Made by a program: the position numbers and the translations under genes
Source: Cohnella mopanensis
GTDB taxonomy: Bacteria; Bacillota; Bacilli; Paenibacillales; Paenibacillaceae
NCBI RefSeq assembly: GCF_022352055.1
Contig: NZ_JAKRWM010000001.1
Coordinates: forward strand, 620,001 to 684,000
Direction: 5' to 3'
Length of the DNA stretch: 64,000 bases
Part shown: positions 27,456 through 36,177 of the stretch, piece after piece
Position numbering within the stretch: the stretch's first letter is position 1
Layout: each line of letters begins with the position of its first letter
The notes under the pieces: model-generated
The model's input: only the letters and a program-made list of their open reading frames with translations
Told to the model about the DNA's origin: nothing
Database searches by the model: none

Positions 27456-28772
27456 GTGACTAGATTCGAATATCGGTTCCCGGAGCTCGGCGAAGGATTG
27501 CATGAAGGCGAAATCGTCAAAATGCTAATCGCGCCGGGACAGACGGTGACAGACGAAGATATAATTATGGAAGTACAGAATGACAAGGCGATCGTAGAGG
27601 TTCCTTGTCCCGTTAACGGGAAAGTCGTTGAAGTACGCGCTAAAGACGGACAGGTTATGCATGTAGGCGAAGTGGTTGCCATCATTGAAGCGGAAGGCGA
27701 CGTTCCTGATCAAGGGCCTTCTACTGAAGATCATGCTCCACCGGCAAGCGTTGGCGGCGCGGATACGCAAGGCCAACCGGCTCAACAGCCTGCTGTTGCA
27801 CCTGCGGCACCGGTTGCGGCAGCTCCAGCTAATCAAGCTTCCGGCGGTATCGTGCTGGCAACGCCTAGCGTTCGCAAGCTCGCACGCGAGAAGGGGATTG
27901 CCATCTCCGAAGTGTCCGGCAGCGGCAAGAACGGCCGTATTACCCGCGACGACGTACTCGGATTCGTATCCGGCGGCGCATCGAAAGCGGCGGAAGCTAC
28001 ATCGGCATCCGAAGCGACTGCACCGGCAAGCGCAGCAGCCCCGAAAGCAGTCGTATCCGTAAGCGGACCTGGCGTCGAAGAACGCGTTCCGTTCAAAGGC
28101 ATTCGCAAAGCGATTGCTAACGCAATGGTTAAATCCGTGTACACCGCACCGCATGTTACATTGATGGATGAAGTGGACGTTTCCGGCCTTGTCGCGCTGC
28201 GCACAAGAGCTAAACCAGTTGCCGAGAAAAAAGGCGTTAAGCTGACGTACTTGCCGTTCATCGTTAAAGCGCTCGTAGCGGCTTGCCGTGAATTCCCAGC
28301 GCTTAATGCAACGATTGACGAAGCGGCTAACGAGATCGTCTATAAGAAATACTACAATATCGGTATCGCAACCGACACGGACAATGGCTTGATCGTTCCT
28401 GTCATCTTCGATGCGGACCGCAAAAACGTGTGGTCCGTCGCTAACGAAATTCGCGATCTTGCAACACGCGGACGTGACGGTAAATTGACGGCGAATGAAC
28501 TCAAAGGCAGCACGATCTCGATCACGAACATCGGTTCCGCTGGCGGCATGTTTTTCACGCCTGTCATTAACTTCCCAGAGGTTGCTATTCTAGGAACAGG
28601 CCGCATCACTGAGAAAGCCGTCGTTAAGAACGGCGAAATCGTGGCTGCTCCTGTAATGGCGTTGTCCCTTAGCTTTGATCACCGCATCATCGACGGCGCT
28701 ACGGCGCAAAATTTCTTAAACTACATTAAACAGCTGCTCAGCGATCCTGAACTGCTTGTTATGGAGGTGTAA
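27456..28772 (+). CDS. pdhC: Dihydrolipoamide acetyltransferase, PDH E2
   Basis: A 438-residue core protein. One lipoyl domain covers residues 2-77 with lipoylated Lys44 in VQNDKAIVEVP. An Ala/Pro-rich linker follows, then the peripheral-subunit binding domain (LATPSVRKLAREKG to ITRDDVLGF, about 130-168), a second Ala-rich linker and the acetyltransferase domain with the catalytic SFDHRIIDGA near 410. The single lipoyl domain is the usual Gram-positive arrangement. The GTG start at 27456 has GAGGAGG before it. Confidence 0.95.
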   Translation: MTRFEYRFPELGEGLHEGEIVKMLIAPGQTVTDEDIIMEVQNDKAIVEVPCPVNGKVVEVRAKDGQVMHVGEVVAIIEAEGDVPDQGPSTEDHAPPASVGGADTQGQPAQQPAVAPAAPVAAAPANQASGGIVLATPSVRKLAREKGIAISEVSGSGKNGRITRDDVLGFVSGGASKAAEATSASEATAPASAAAPKAVVSVSGPGVEERVPFKGIRKAIANAMVKSVYTAPHVTLMDEVDVSGLVALRTRAKPVAEKKGVKLTYLPFIVKALVAACREFPALNATIDEAANEIVYKKYYNIGIATDTDNGLIVPVIFDADRKNVWSVANEIRDLATRGRDGKLTANELKGSTISITNIGSAGGMFFTPVINFPEVAILGTGRITEKAVVKNGEIVAAPVMALSLSFDHRIIDGATAQNFLNYIKQLLSDPELLVMEV

Positions 28773-28775
28773 TCC

Positions 28776-30197
28776 ATGGTCGTAGGAGACGCTTCTCTAG
28801 ACATCGACTTGTTAGTTGTTGGTGCTGGACCTGGCGGTTACGTAGCCGCTATCCGTGCCGCCCAATTGGGACAGAAAGTCATTATCGCAGACAAAGCCAA
28901 ATTCGGCGGCGTTTGCTTGAACGTAGGTTGTATTCCTTCCAAAGCGCTCATTAACTCCGCTCACCATTACGAGTCGATGCTTCATGCATCGGACTTCGGA
29001 TTGTCGGCTGAGAAAGTCGGCGTGGATTTCGGTAAAGTGCAAGAGTACAAATCATCCGTCGTCAATAAAATGACAGGCGGCGTGGAAATGCTGCTGAAAG
29101 CGAACAAAGTGGAAATGTTCAACGGTGAAGTCATGTTCATCAATGAGAACGAAGCCCGTTTGTTCAACGATCAGGAAGCGCCGCGTTACCGTTTCAAGAA
29201 CTGCATCATCGCGACGGGTTCCCGTCCGATCGAATTGAAGCCGTTCCCGTTCGGAGGACGTATTCTGTCTTCCACGGAAGCGCTCAGCTTGCCGGAATTG
29301 CCGAAAAGCCTGATCGTCATCGGCGGCGGTTATATCGGTATCGAGCTTGGTCAAATGTATTCCAAATTCGGAACGAAGGTAACCGTGCTTGAAGGTGCGG
29401 ATACGATTCTTCCGGGCTTCGATAAAGACATGAGCCAATTGGTCGTTAAGAAGCTTAAGAAATCCAACGTCGATATCGTCAACGGAGCTTTGGCCAAAGG
29501 CGCCGAGCAAACGGACAAAGACGTTACCGTTACTTATGAGGTTGGCGGAGAGCAGAAGTCGGTTACGGCCGATTACTTGCTCGTTACCGTTGGCCGCCGT
29601 CCGAATACGGACGGAGAGCTCGGGCTTGATCTCATCGGCGTTAAAGTCGGCGAGCGCGGGCTGATCGAAGTAGATGATCAATGCCGCACGAACATCAAGC
29701 ACATCTTCGCAATCGGAGACATCGTTCCTGGCGCTGCTCTTGCGCACAAAGCTTCCTACGAAGCTAAAGTCGCTGCGGAAGCGATTGCCGGATTGCCTTC
29801 GAAAGTGGATTACAAATGTATTCCTGCGGTCGCGTTCTCCGATCCTGAATGCGCAAGCGTTGGTTACACGGAGAAGGAAGCGAAGGAAAAAGGCCACAAA
29901 GCGAAGTCCAGCAAATTCCCGTTCGGCGGTAATGGCCGTGCGGTTACGCTGAACGGAGCGGACGGCTTCTTGAAAATCATTCATGACGTGGATACGGGCT
30001 TGGTACTCGGCGCGCAAATCGCCGGCGTAGAAGCTTCCAACATGATTGCCGAGCTTGGTCTGGCTATTGAGATGGGTGCTACGATCGAAGACATCGCTCT
30101 TACGATCCATGCGCATCCAACGCTAGCCGAGATCACGATGGATGCGGCTGAACTCGCTATGGGTCACCCGATCCATACGATAGCTCCTAAATCCTAA
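28776..30197 (+). CDS. pdhD: Dihydrolipoamide dehydrogenase, PDH E3
   Basis: A 473-residue flavoprotein that reoxidises dihydrolipoamide with NAD. VVGAGPGGYVAA binds FAD, the redox-active disulfide is in GGVCLNVGCIPSK, VIGGGYIGIELG binds NAD, and the C-terminal HAHPTLAEI carries the catalytic His used by the partner subunit. It begins only three bases after pdhC and is followed by a terminator, which closes the operon. The enzyme may also serve 2-oxoglutarate dehydrogenase. Confidence 0.95.
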   Translation: MVVGDASLDIDLLVVGAGPGGYVAAIRAAQLGQKVIIADKAKFGGVCLNVGCIPSKALINSAHHYESMLHASDFGLSAEKVGVDFGKVQEYKSSVVNKMTGGVEMLLKANKVEMFNGEVMFINENEARLFNDQEAPRYRFKNCIIATGSRPIELKPFPFGGRILSSTEALSLPELPKSLIVIGGGYIGIELGQMYSKFGTKVTVLEGADTILPGFDKDMSQLVVKKLKKSNVDIVNGALAKGAEQTDKDVTVTYEVGGEQKSVTADYLLVTVGRRPNTDGELGLDLIGVKVGERGLIEVDDQCRTNIKHIFAIGDIVPGAALAHKASYEAKVAAEAIAGLPSKVDYKCIPAVAFSDPECASVGYTEKEAKEKGHKAKSSKFPFGGNGRAVTLNGADGFLKIIHDVDTGLVLGAQIAGVEASNMIAELGLAIEMGATIEDIALTIHAHPTLAEITMDAAELAMGHPIHTIAPKS

Positions 30198-30210
30198 TTC
30201 GAATCCATAC

Positions 30211-30260
30211 AACCTTTATGGAGGCTTCACGAGTAATCGTGGTTTGCCTTCATAAAGGTT
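30211..30260 (+). terminator. pdh operon terminator
   Basis: AACCTTTATGGAGGC (30211-30225) pairs with 30246-30260 with one G-T pair and is followed by TATTTTAT. The loop of 20 bases is large. Confidence 0.7.
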
Positions 30261-30342
30261 TATTTTATATCATTAATTAAATCTCCTAACTGTTCATGAA
30301 TAGAGTATGACGTCATATGATCCAATAAGAGGGGGGCGGCGT

Positions 30343-30834
30343 ATGAGTGACGATGCTAGACCGGTGAGTCGTTCGCGTTCCATCATGACGGAGCTCGTGT
30401 TTCCGACGGATACGAACCATCACGGTACGATGTTCGGCGGCACGTTAATGAAATATATCGACAAAATTTCCGCGATATCCGCAATGAGGCATTGCGGCAA
30501 ACCCGTCGTAACGGCCTCTACGGATAGCCTCGATTTCTTGGCTCCTATCCGGATGGGAGAAGCGGTAGAACTAGAAGCCTTCGTCACTTCGACGAATCGC
30601 ACTTCCATGGAGGTATACGTCGTTGTAAGGGCGGAAAATTTGTTCACGGGTGAGCGCAGAGTAACTTGTACTGCTTTCTCGACATTCGTCGCCGTGGACG
30701 AGAACGGGAAGCCAAGCTCGGTACCACCCGTCTTTCCGGAAAATGACGCCGAGCGAAAGTTGTTCGACAGCGCGGGAGAACGTTTCGATCTCCGTAAGAA
30801 ACGGCGCTCCCAGCGCTTCTCGTCGACAGAATGA
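30343..30834 (+). CDS. Acyl-CoA thioesterase, hotdog fold (YkhA-like)
   Basis: A 163-residue hotdog thioesterase. TELVFPTDTNHHGTMFGGTLMKYIDK carries the conserved N-x-H-G-T-x-F-G-G motif with its catalytic Asp later in the helix (MKYIDKIS), and VTASTDSLDFLAPIRMGE is the second strand-turn motif. B. subtilis YkhA is the closest homologue I recall; it acts on acyl-CoA. ATG 30343 is preceded by a G-rich site (AGGGGGGCG); the open frame to 30307 has none. It lies between the pdh operon and thyA, with its own transcription likely. Confidence 0.85.
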   Translation: MSDDARPVSRSRSIMTELVFPTDTNHHGTMFGGTLMKYIDKISAISAMRHCGKPVVTASTDSLDFLAPIRMGEAVELEAFVTSTNRTSMEVYVVVRAENLFTGERRVTCTAFSTFVAVDENGKPSSVPPVFPENDAERKLFDSAGERFDLRKKRRSQRFSSTE

Positions 30835-30852
30835 CGACCCGAATGGTACAAT
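30823..30852 (+). promoter_or_regulatory. thyA promoter
   Basis: TCGACA (30823-30828) and TACAAT (30847-30852) are 18 bases apart; the -35 overlaps the end of the thioesterase gene. Confidence 0.5.
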
Positions 30853-30886
30853 AAACAACAAAATGCTACGTTGAGGTGTGTTTTCC

Positions 30887-31681
30887 TTGCGCAATTATTT
30901 AGATTTGCTTCAAGAAGTGTTGGACAACGGTGTGAAGAAGGAAGACCGGACGGGGACAGGGACAATATCCGTGTTCGGCAGACAGCTAAGGTTTGATTTA
31001 TCGAAAGGCTTCCCGCTCGTGACGACGAAACGGATTCATTTGAAATCGGTCGTACATGAGCTGCTGTGGTTTTTAAGAGGCGATACGAACATCCACTACC
31101 TGAAAGAGCACGGCGTACGGATATGGGACGAATGGGCCGACGAGAACGGCGATTTAGGCCCCGTGTACGGCTCGCAATGGCGTGCCTGGGAGACGCCTGA
31201 CGGACGGACGGTCGATCAGATTCAACAAGTCGTAGATGGAATTAAGAAGAACCCCGATTCCCGCAGACACCTGGTGAGCGCATGGAACGTCGCCGTGATC
31301 GACGAGATGAAGTTGCCTCCTTGTCATTTTGTGTTCCAGTTCTATGTTGCGGGCGGAAAGTTGTCATGTATGCTTACGATGCGATCCGTCGATACGTTCC
31401 TTGGGTTGCCTTTTAATATCGCTTCCTATGCTTTGCTTACCCACATGATTGCGCAGCAATGCGATCTGGAGGTTGGAGAGTTCGTCTGGTCGGGCGGAGA
31501 CGTTCATATCTACAGCAACCATCTGGAGCAGGTGAAGCTGCAATTAACCCGTGATCCATTACCGTTGCCTAAGTTGAACATTTTACGTAAACCGGATTCT
31601 ATTTTTGATTATACGTTCGAAGATTTCGAGTTTGCGGAGTATGAGCATCATCCGGCGATTAAAGCGACCGTTGCCGTATAA
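30887..31681 (+). CDS. thyA: Thymidylate synthase ThyA
   Basis: A 264-residue enzyme, equal in length to E. coli ThyA, that methylates dUMP to dTMP with methylene-tetrahydrofolate. The catalytic cysteine is Cys146 in [21 protein letters not shown] carries the phosphate-binding arginines, and [16 protein letters not shown] is present. I chose TTG 30887, seven bases after GAGGTG, which yields [14 protein letters not shown], the normal family N-terminus; GTG 30878 is part of that ribosome site. The partner dfrA lies 3.9 kb downstream instead of next door. Confidence 0.95.
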   Translation: MRNYLDLLQEVLDNGVKKEDRTGTGTISVFGRQLRFDLSKGFPLVTTKRIHLKSVVHELLWFLRGDTNIHYLKEHGVRIWDEWADENGDLGPVYGSQWRAWETPDGRTVDQIQQVVDGIKKNPDSRRHLVSAWNVAVIDEMKLPPCHFVFQFYVAGGKLSCMLTMRSVDTFLGLPFNIASYALLTHMIAQQCDLEVGEFVWSGGDVHIYSNHLEQVKLQLTRDPLPLPKLNILRKPDSIFDYTFEDFEFAEYEHHPAIKATVAV

Positions 31682-31694
31682 CCTATCTACTAAT

Positions 31695-31728
31695 CGCTTC
31701 TTCCGCAATGCGGGCGGAGCGGTTTTTT
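31695..31728 (+). terminator. thyA terminator
   Basis: CGCTTCTTCCGC (31695-31706) pairs with 31710-31721 (one mismatch, several G-T pairs) and is followed by GTTTTTTTATTT. Confidence 0.75.
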
Positions 31729-31823
31729 TATTTGCGATAAAATCGAAAATCACTCAAACCGTAATTCGATTACTTCCGTTAGCTTAGATGTTGAACCTCA
31801 TTCCGGAAGGGGATAGATTGCGA

Positions 31824-33449
31824 ATGAAGAGATGGGTAGTATCACTTGGATTGGCTTTGAGTTTAACTGTTGTTTCTCTATCGGCATTCGCCGCGGAAGA
31901 ACAGTCAGGGGTTGGGACAGAAATCGCTGCCGCGCGTACGACGACCGCTGTGAAAGCAGTCGAAGAGATGGGAGTACTTAGGGGAGACGGGCAAGGTGTA
32001 ACGGAGGCGTATCTGAACCAAACGACGACGCGCCTTCAAGCGGCGATTCTGTTGCTTAGGCTTATGGGCAAAGAACATGAGGCGCTCGAATATGAGGGTG
32101 AGGGATCTTTCGCGGATGCGGACAAAGCCGGCAAAGCAAGCCAGTCGGTTCTTGCCTTTTTGAAAAATCACCCCGAATATGGTTGGGGCGGAACGGGATC
32201 CGGGAACTTCGAGCCGATGGCCGCCATTACGGCGCAACAGCTATACAAGGTGATGCTGGAGTCGCTTGGATATCATTCAGGAGCAGACTACGCCTATAAG
32301 GACACATTGACGTTCGCCGCCGCTCAGGGGTTGTTCCGCGCGTCTGAAGTTTCTCCGTTTAAGAACCGCGATCTAGCGGTCGCTCTAACGGAAACGCTTC
32401 AGGCGATGCCTAAAGGTGCTACTCACACGTTGCTCCAAGAGCTCGTCGATAAGAAGGTCGTATCCGCAGAGTATGCGAATGCGCTGAATGGACAACGGGT
32501 AGACATCCATCAGACCTCTGAAGGCATTTCGTACTTAACGGACGGTAAAGGAATGGCTCTATATCTATTCACCAAGGACATGGCCGATCTGAGTACGTGC
32601 CAAGGCGATTGTTTGAAGAACTGGCCGGTATTCTACTCGGATCGGTTACTTCTGCCGGAAGGACTGGATGCCAAAGCTTTCGGTGTATCCATTCGGAAGG
32701 ATGAAGTGAAGCAGCTAACGTATCAAGGATGGCCGCTCTATTATTTTCTCAAGGATACGAAGGCAGGGGACGTGAACGGAGAAGGCGTGGGCGACGTCTG
32801 GTTCCTCATCAAGCAACCGTTCTACACGATTGGCTTAGGTACGGAGGCTAAATTAGGTAATTATTTGGTCGACAGCGTCGGTGCAAGCTTATATTATTTT
32901 GACAAGGACACTATGGGCGCAAGCGTATGCGAGGGAGATTGCCTGGCGAAGTGGCCGGCCTTCCATGCGGATTCGATTATCGTTCCTAAAGGGTTAAAGA
33001 CAGAAGATTTCGGAGAGATCACGCGGACGGACGGATTGAAGCAATCGACCTTCAAAGGTTATCCGCTTTATTATTTCTTTCAGGATGCCAAACGTGGGGA
33101 ACTAAAAGGGCAATCGGCGGGGGATGTATGGTTTGTCGTGAACCCGGCTACGTTCGTCGGAACGACGGCGAGCAAAAAGGCGCCCGCTCCCGTAACCGAG
33201 AAAGTAACGATTGAGATGAAAGAGTTCTCTTTTACGCCGACGGAGCTTACGGTTAAAGCGGGTACGACCATCGAGTTCATCAACAGGGACGATATGAAGC
33301 ACAACGCGGTAGCGGTGGACGGTTCGTTTAAGACCGAACTACTAAGCAAGGGCCAATCCGCGACGATTAAGCTAGATAAACCTGGCGTATACGACTACTA
33401 CTGCGAACCGCATAAATCTTTCATGAAAGGAAAGATAATCGTCCAATGA
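31824..33449 (+). CDS. Secreted protein with two lipoprotein-15-type repeats and a C-terminal cupredoxin domain
   Basis: A 541-residue exported protein. A signal peptide ends near SAFAA. Residues about 30-215 are helical and resemble S-layer-homology-like modules but without clear motifs. Two repeats of the secreted-repeat family (PF03640 type) follow, each with a LYxF strand, a C-x-G-D-C motif (STCQGDCLKNWP and SVCEGDCLAKWP) and GDVWF. The C-terminal 95 residues form a plastocyanin-like domain with copper ligands His in MKHNAV, Cys and His in YYCEPHKSFM and Met. Electron transfer or copper binding at the cell surface is likely. ATG 31824 is chosen; TTG 31818 is possible. The next gene overlaps by four bases. 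Confidence 0.75.
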   Translation: MKRWVVSLGLALSLTVVSLSAFAAEEQSGVGTEIAAARTTTAVKAVEEMGVLRGDGQGVTEAYLNQTTTRLQAAILLLRLMGKEHEALEYEGEGSFADADKAGKASQSVLAFLKNHPEYGWGGTGSGNFEPMAAITAQQLYKVMLESLGYHSGADYAYKDTLTFAAAQGLFRASEVSPFKNRDLAVALTETLQAMPKGATHTLLQELVDKKVVSAEYANALNGQRVDIHQTSEGISYLTDGKGMALYLFTKDMADLSTCQGDCLKNWPVFYSDRLLLPEGLDAKAFGVSIRKDEVKQLTYQGWPLYYFLKDTKAGDVNGEGVGDVWFLIKQPFYTIGLGTEAKLGNYLVDSVGASLYYFDKDTMGASVCEGDCLAKWPAFHADSIIVPKGLKTEDFGEITRTDGLKQSTFKGYPLYYFFQDAKRGELKGQSAGDVWFVVNPATFVGTTASKKAPAPVTEKVTIEMKEFSFTPTELTVKAGTTIEFINRDDMKHNAVAVDGSFKTELLSKGQSATIKLDKPGVYDYYCEPHKSFMKGKIIVQ

Positions 33450-34057
33450 ACTTACGGCACAAGAGTTACTTAACCGTGTTTACGGTACTCATTCTGGCGT
33501 TTGCCTTGACGGCGTGCGGATCCTCTAACAAGGAAGGCAGCGACGCATCCGTTGAAGCTTCCGCATCCGCAGATGTATCTGAATCAGCATCGTCTTCGAT
33601 TGATACGTCTTCCTCTTCGCCTTCGGTTTCTGTTGAGCAGGGCGAGGAGCCGTCCGAAACAAAGGAATCGACAAGCGGATCGCCAACGCCAAGCGCTGCC
33701 GCATCCTCATCAGAGTCACACGTACACGAATCCGCGGCACCTTCGGAAACACCGTCTGAATCGTCTTCCGAACAACCGGTACGCGAATCGGAAAACTCTG
33801 AGATGGAGATTGTCATCGAGATCAAGGATTTCGCTTTTACTCCGGCGGAGATCACGATCCCCAAAGGGAGCACGGTAACGTTCATCAACAGGGACAAAGT
33901 AAAGCATACGGCAACCGCGGATGAAGGAGAGTTCGACACCGGGCTGTTCGGGAAAGACGTTTCGAAGGAAGTGAAGTTCGACGATGCGGGAACGTTTGCC
34001 TATTATTGCGCTCCCCATCCAGGGATGACGGGAACGATCACCGTAGAGGACAAATAG
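33446..34057 (+). CDS. Cupredoxin-domain lipoprotein with a Ser-rich linker
   Basis: A 203-residue lipoprotein. The signal peptide ends at the lipobox LTAC (Cys24). A linker of about 90 residues rich in Ser, Glu, Ala and Pro follows, then a cupredoxin domain (about 120-203) almost parallel to the one in the upstream protein: FINRDKVKHTAT gives the first His, YYCAPHPGM gives Cys, His and Met. This set makes a type 1 blue copper site. The long flexible linker would hold the copper domain away from the membrane, as in electron-shuttle lipoproteins. It is translationally coupled to the upstream gene. Confidence 0.85.
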   Translation: MNLRHKSYLTVFTVLILAFALTACGSSNKEGSDASVEASASADVSESASSSIDTSSSSPSVSVEQGEEPSETKESTSGSPTPSAAASSSESHVHESAAPSETPSESSSEQPVRESENSEMEIVIEIKDFAFTPAEITIPKGSTVTFINRDKVKHTATADEGEFDTGLFGKDVSKEVKFDDAGTFAYYCAPHPGMTGTITVEDK

Positions 34058-34063
34058 AGGAGT

Positions 34064-34087
34064 AGGGCGGGAGAAGGTTCTCGCCCT
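34064..34087 (+). other. Hairpin between the cupredoxin lipoprotein and ECF sigma genes
   Basis: AGGGCG (34064-34069) pairs with CGCCCT (34082-34087), with further weak pairing inside. There is no T-run, so it may be an attenuator or processing site rather than a terminator. Confidence 0.35.
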
Positions 34088-34116
34088 GCTGTTCGCGGAT
34101 AAGGAGAACGGTCCAG

Positions 34117-34677
34117 ATGCCTAACCGGTCGGATGGAGAATTAATGCGGCAAATCCGCGAAGGGCGGAGCGATGCGCTGGAACAGTTATACGATCGGCAT
34201 GCGCGGCTAGTTTACTCTTTCGCCGTCCGGTTTTCCGGAAACGAGACGTTATCGCGCGAAATCGTACAGCTTGTTTACGCGCGCCTATGGTCGACGAAAG
34301 CGGAATACGATTCGGGTAGAGGGGCATTCACGAGCTGGCTTCTGACGATGACAAGGAATATTTCCATCGATGTCTTGCGGCGAGAACGCAGGCATCAGGG
34401 TATGGTTTCTATAGATCAACTGAATGAAATGCAAGGCGTCGCCGATGACCCGGAGTCCATTGTCCTGCAGAGCGACCAGCGTAGGTTGATCGCTTCGACT
34501 TCCAGGCGTTTAAGCGAACCGCAGCAGAGAGTCATCGAATTGTTGTATTGGAAAGGCTATACGCTTCAAGAAATTGCGGAGATGGGCGGAGAACCTGTCG
34601 GTACGGTTAAAAGCCGACTTCATCAGGCGCTCAAAACGCTTCGTCGGCATCTCCAGGGTTTGAGGGAGGAACATTGA
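34117..34677 (+). CDS. ECF-family RNA polymerase sigma factor
   Basis: A 186-residue sigma-70 family protein with only regions 2 and 4. Region 2 (about 15-95) includes LYDRHARLVYSFAVRF and WLLTMTRNISIDVLRRERR. Region 4 (about 125-180) shows LSEPQQRVIELLYWKGYTLQEIA and GTVKSRLHQALKTLRRHL as the helix-turn-helix. The length and the neighbouring anti-sigma gene put it near the SigK/RpoE-like group paired with RskA-type regulators. The next gene begins three bases after its stop. Its likely targets include the upstream cupredoxin genes, but no matched promoter pair was identified. Confidence 0.9.
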   Translation: MPNRSDGELMRQIREGRSDALEQLYDRHARLVYSFAVRFSGNETLSREIVQLVYARLWSTKAEYDSGRGAFTSWLLTMTRNISIDVLRRERRHQGMVSIDQLNEMQGVADDPESIVLQSDQRRLIASTSRRLSEPQQRVIELLYWKGYTLQEIAEMGGEPVGTVKSRLHQALKTLRRHLQGLREEH

Positions 34678-34680
34678 GCG

Positions 34681-35457
34681 ATGGACAACCGGGAAACGTC
34701 ACCCTGCGAGGGATTAATTGAATATTTAACGGGCGAAGGCCTGGAAATGCAGCGGAAAAGGTTCGAAAGACATTTGACGAGCTGTTCCACATGCCAAGAA
34801 GAAGCGATTTTATGGCACGAAGTATGGGATCGCCTAGCCGACGATATGGATTTGAGAGACTTGCCAGCAGATTTGAAGGACGAAGTCTTAGGTCCTTTAA
34901 TCGAGAAGGAAAATGCTGAGCCAAAGTCGATGAAGAGACGCACGGCATCCCTATTCGAATCCCGTATTGTGCGATTGGGAGCAGCCAGTGCCCTCATCAT
35001 TATCGTGTTTTTGTCCGGATGGCTTATGAAGGACTTGCAGATTCAGTCAATCGGGAAGGAAACGTCCATTGAAACACCGTCAAGCATAGAGACGTTGTTT
35101 CAATTGAATGCGGAAAGAAGCAACGGCAAGTTTAATGACAGTAAGCATGCTTATGGAGTCGCCTGCCTTGTTCGTTCCGACGACGATGAACGGCTTGTCG
35201 TATATGTGTTCGGCTCTCCGCAGACGCGCGACGGTGAAGCGTACCAGGTATGGCTTTGGAAAGGCGGCAAGCGCACGAGTGCAGGCACCTTTACGGTCGG
35301 AAGCTCTGGTATCGGAATCATGACACTTCCACTGTCGCATGGTATTAAAGATATCGATGCGGTTGGCGTGACATTGGAACCCGATAGCCATTCGACCATA
35401 CCGCGAGGTCCGAAGATGTTCGGTTCAACGCCGCAATCTTCGTCGGGAGAAGTTTGA
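34681..35457 (+). CDS. Zinc-type anti-sigma factor (RskA-like)
   Basis: A 258-residue membrane protein. The N-terminal cytosolic domain carries the ZAS motif HLTSCSTC (His-x3-Cys-x2-Cys, about 37-44), which binds zinc and clamps ECF sigma factors. One membrane segment follows at about 98-113 (AASALIIIVFLSGWL). The extracytoplasmic domain (about 150-258) contains VYVFGSPQTRDGEAYQVWLW, typical of the RskA C-terminal domain. It should hold the adjacent sigma factor at the membrane until a signal triggers release, probably by regulated proteolysis. Confidence 0.88.
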   Translation: MDNRETSPCEGLIEYLTGEGLEMQRKRFERHLTSCSTCQEEAILWHEVWDRLADDMDLRDLPADLKDEVLGPLIEKENAEPKSMKRRTASLFESRIVRLGAASALIIIVFLSGWLMKDLQIQSIGKETSIETPSSIETLFQLNAERSNGKFNDSKHAYGVACLVRSDDDERLVVYVFGSPQTRDGEAYQVWLWKGGKRTSAGTFTVGSSGIGIMTLPLSHGIKDIDAVGVTLEPDSHSTIPRGPKMFGSTPQSSSGEV

Positions 35458-35507
35458 TTCTGACAAATCTTCGTTAATACGCTCAAGTAGGCAGTGACTT
35501 TGGCGTA

Positions 35508-35516
35508 TGATATACT
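35508..35516 (+). promoter_or_regulatory. Extended -10 promoter of dfrA
   Basis: TGATATACT gives TG at 35508-35509 and TATACT at 35511-35516, 46 bases before the dfrA start. It makes dfrA independent of the ECF cassette. Confidence 0.5.
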
Positions 35517-35561
35517 ATTTAAACCTACAAACTACAAATTCTCCTATAAAGGAATGTTACG

Positions 35562-36053
35562 ATGACTGTTACATTAATTGCCGCGGTTGCGTCTAACGGG
35601 ACTATAGGCATCGATAACCAATTGCCATGGCGTTTGCCTGCAGATATGAAATATTTCAAGCAGAACACGATCGGAAAACCCGTATTGATGGGTCGCAAAA
35701 CCTACGAATCTTTAGGCCGTCCGTTGAAGGATCGGACTAATGTAATCTTGTCGCGCACGCTCCAGCAAGCGCCTGAAGGCTGCGAGTTAGTCAGTTCGAT
35801 AGAAGAAGCAATCGCCAAATACAACGACGTTGAGTTGATGGTCATCGGCGGCGCGGATATTTATGCGCAGATGCTAGAGCAGGCGGACAGATTGCAATTG
35901 ACCGAAATCGGGCAGCCTTTCGAGGGCGATGCTTTCTTCCCTGAATACGATAAACGGGAATGGAAGCTGATTTCACGTGAGGAAGGATTACAAGACAATA
36001 ACAACCAACTTCCTTATGCATTTTGCGTTTATGAGCGCCAAGTGACGAAATAG
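35562..36053 (+). CDS. dfrA: Dihydrofolate reductase
   Basis: A 163-residue enzyme that regenerates tetrahydrofolate after the ThyA reaction. TLIAAVASNGTIG and LPWRLPADMKYFK carry the folate site with acidic Asp28, GKPVLMGRKTYESLGRPL binds NADPH, and ELMVIGGADIYAQML is the second cofactor loop. Length and motifs are ordinary. In many Bacillales it follows thyA directly; here the cupredoxin/ECF cassette separates them. Confidence 0.95.
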   Translation: MTVTLIAAVASNGTIGIDNQLPWRLPADMKYFKQNTIGKPVLMGRKTYESLGRPLKDRTNVILSRTLQQAPEGCELVSSIEEAIAKYNDVELMVIGGADIYAQMLEQADRLQLTEIGQPFEGDAFFPEYDKREWKLISREEGLQDNNNQLPYAFCVYERQVTK

Positions 36054-36177
36054 TACAAACAATATTACGGATAATCTATTCTGACATTGGATTACTTTTG
36101 TTAGGATGATCTATCATCAACATTCATTTTGTTCTATACGCATGCAAACGAAATTCCGACAGATGGAGGTAAAGAAG

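Noticed and set aside
27525..28154. 209-residue minus-strand frame with many Cys and Arg
   Set aside because: It is antisense to the Ala/Pro-rich linkers of pdhC, whose GC-rich codons create long open shadow frames.
29052..30116. 354-residue open frame on the minus strand
   Set aside because: It is antisense to pdhD and shows no domain; the plus-strand gene is certain.
33540..33790. Serine-codon-rich repeats, possible repeat array
   Set aside because: The repetition comes from the Ser/Glu/Pro linker of a lipoprotein; units are irregular and there are no spacers, so it is not CRISPR or a tandem array.
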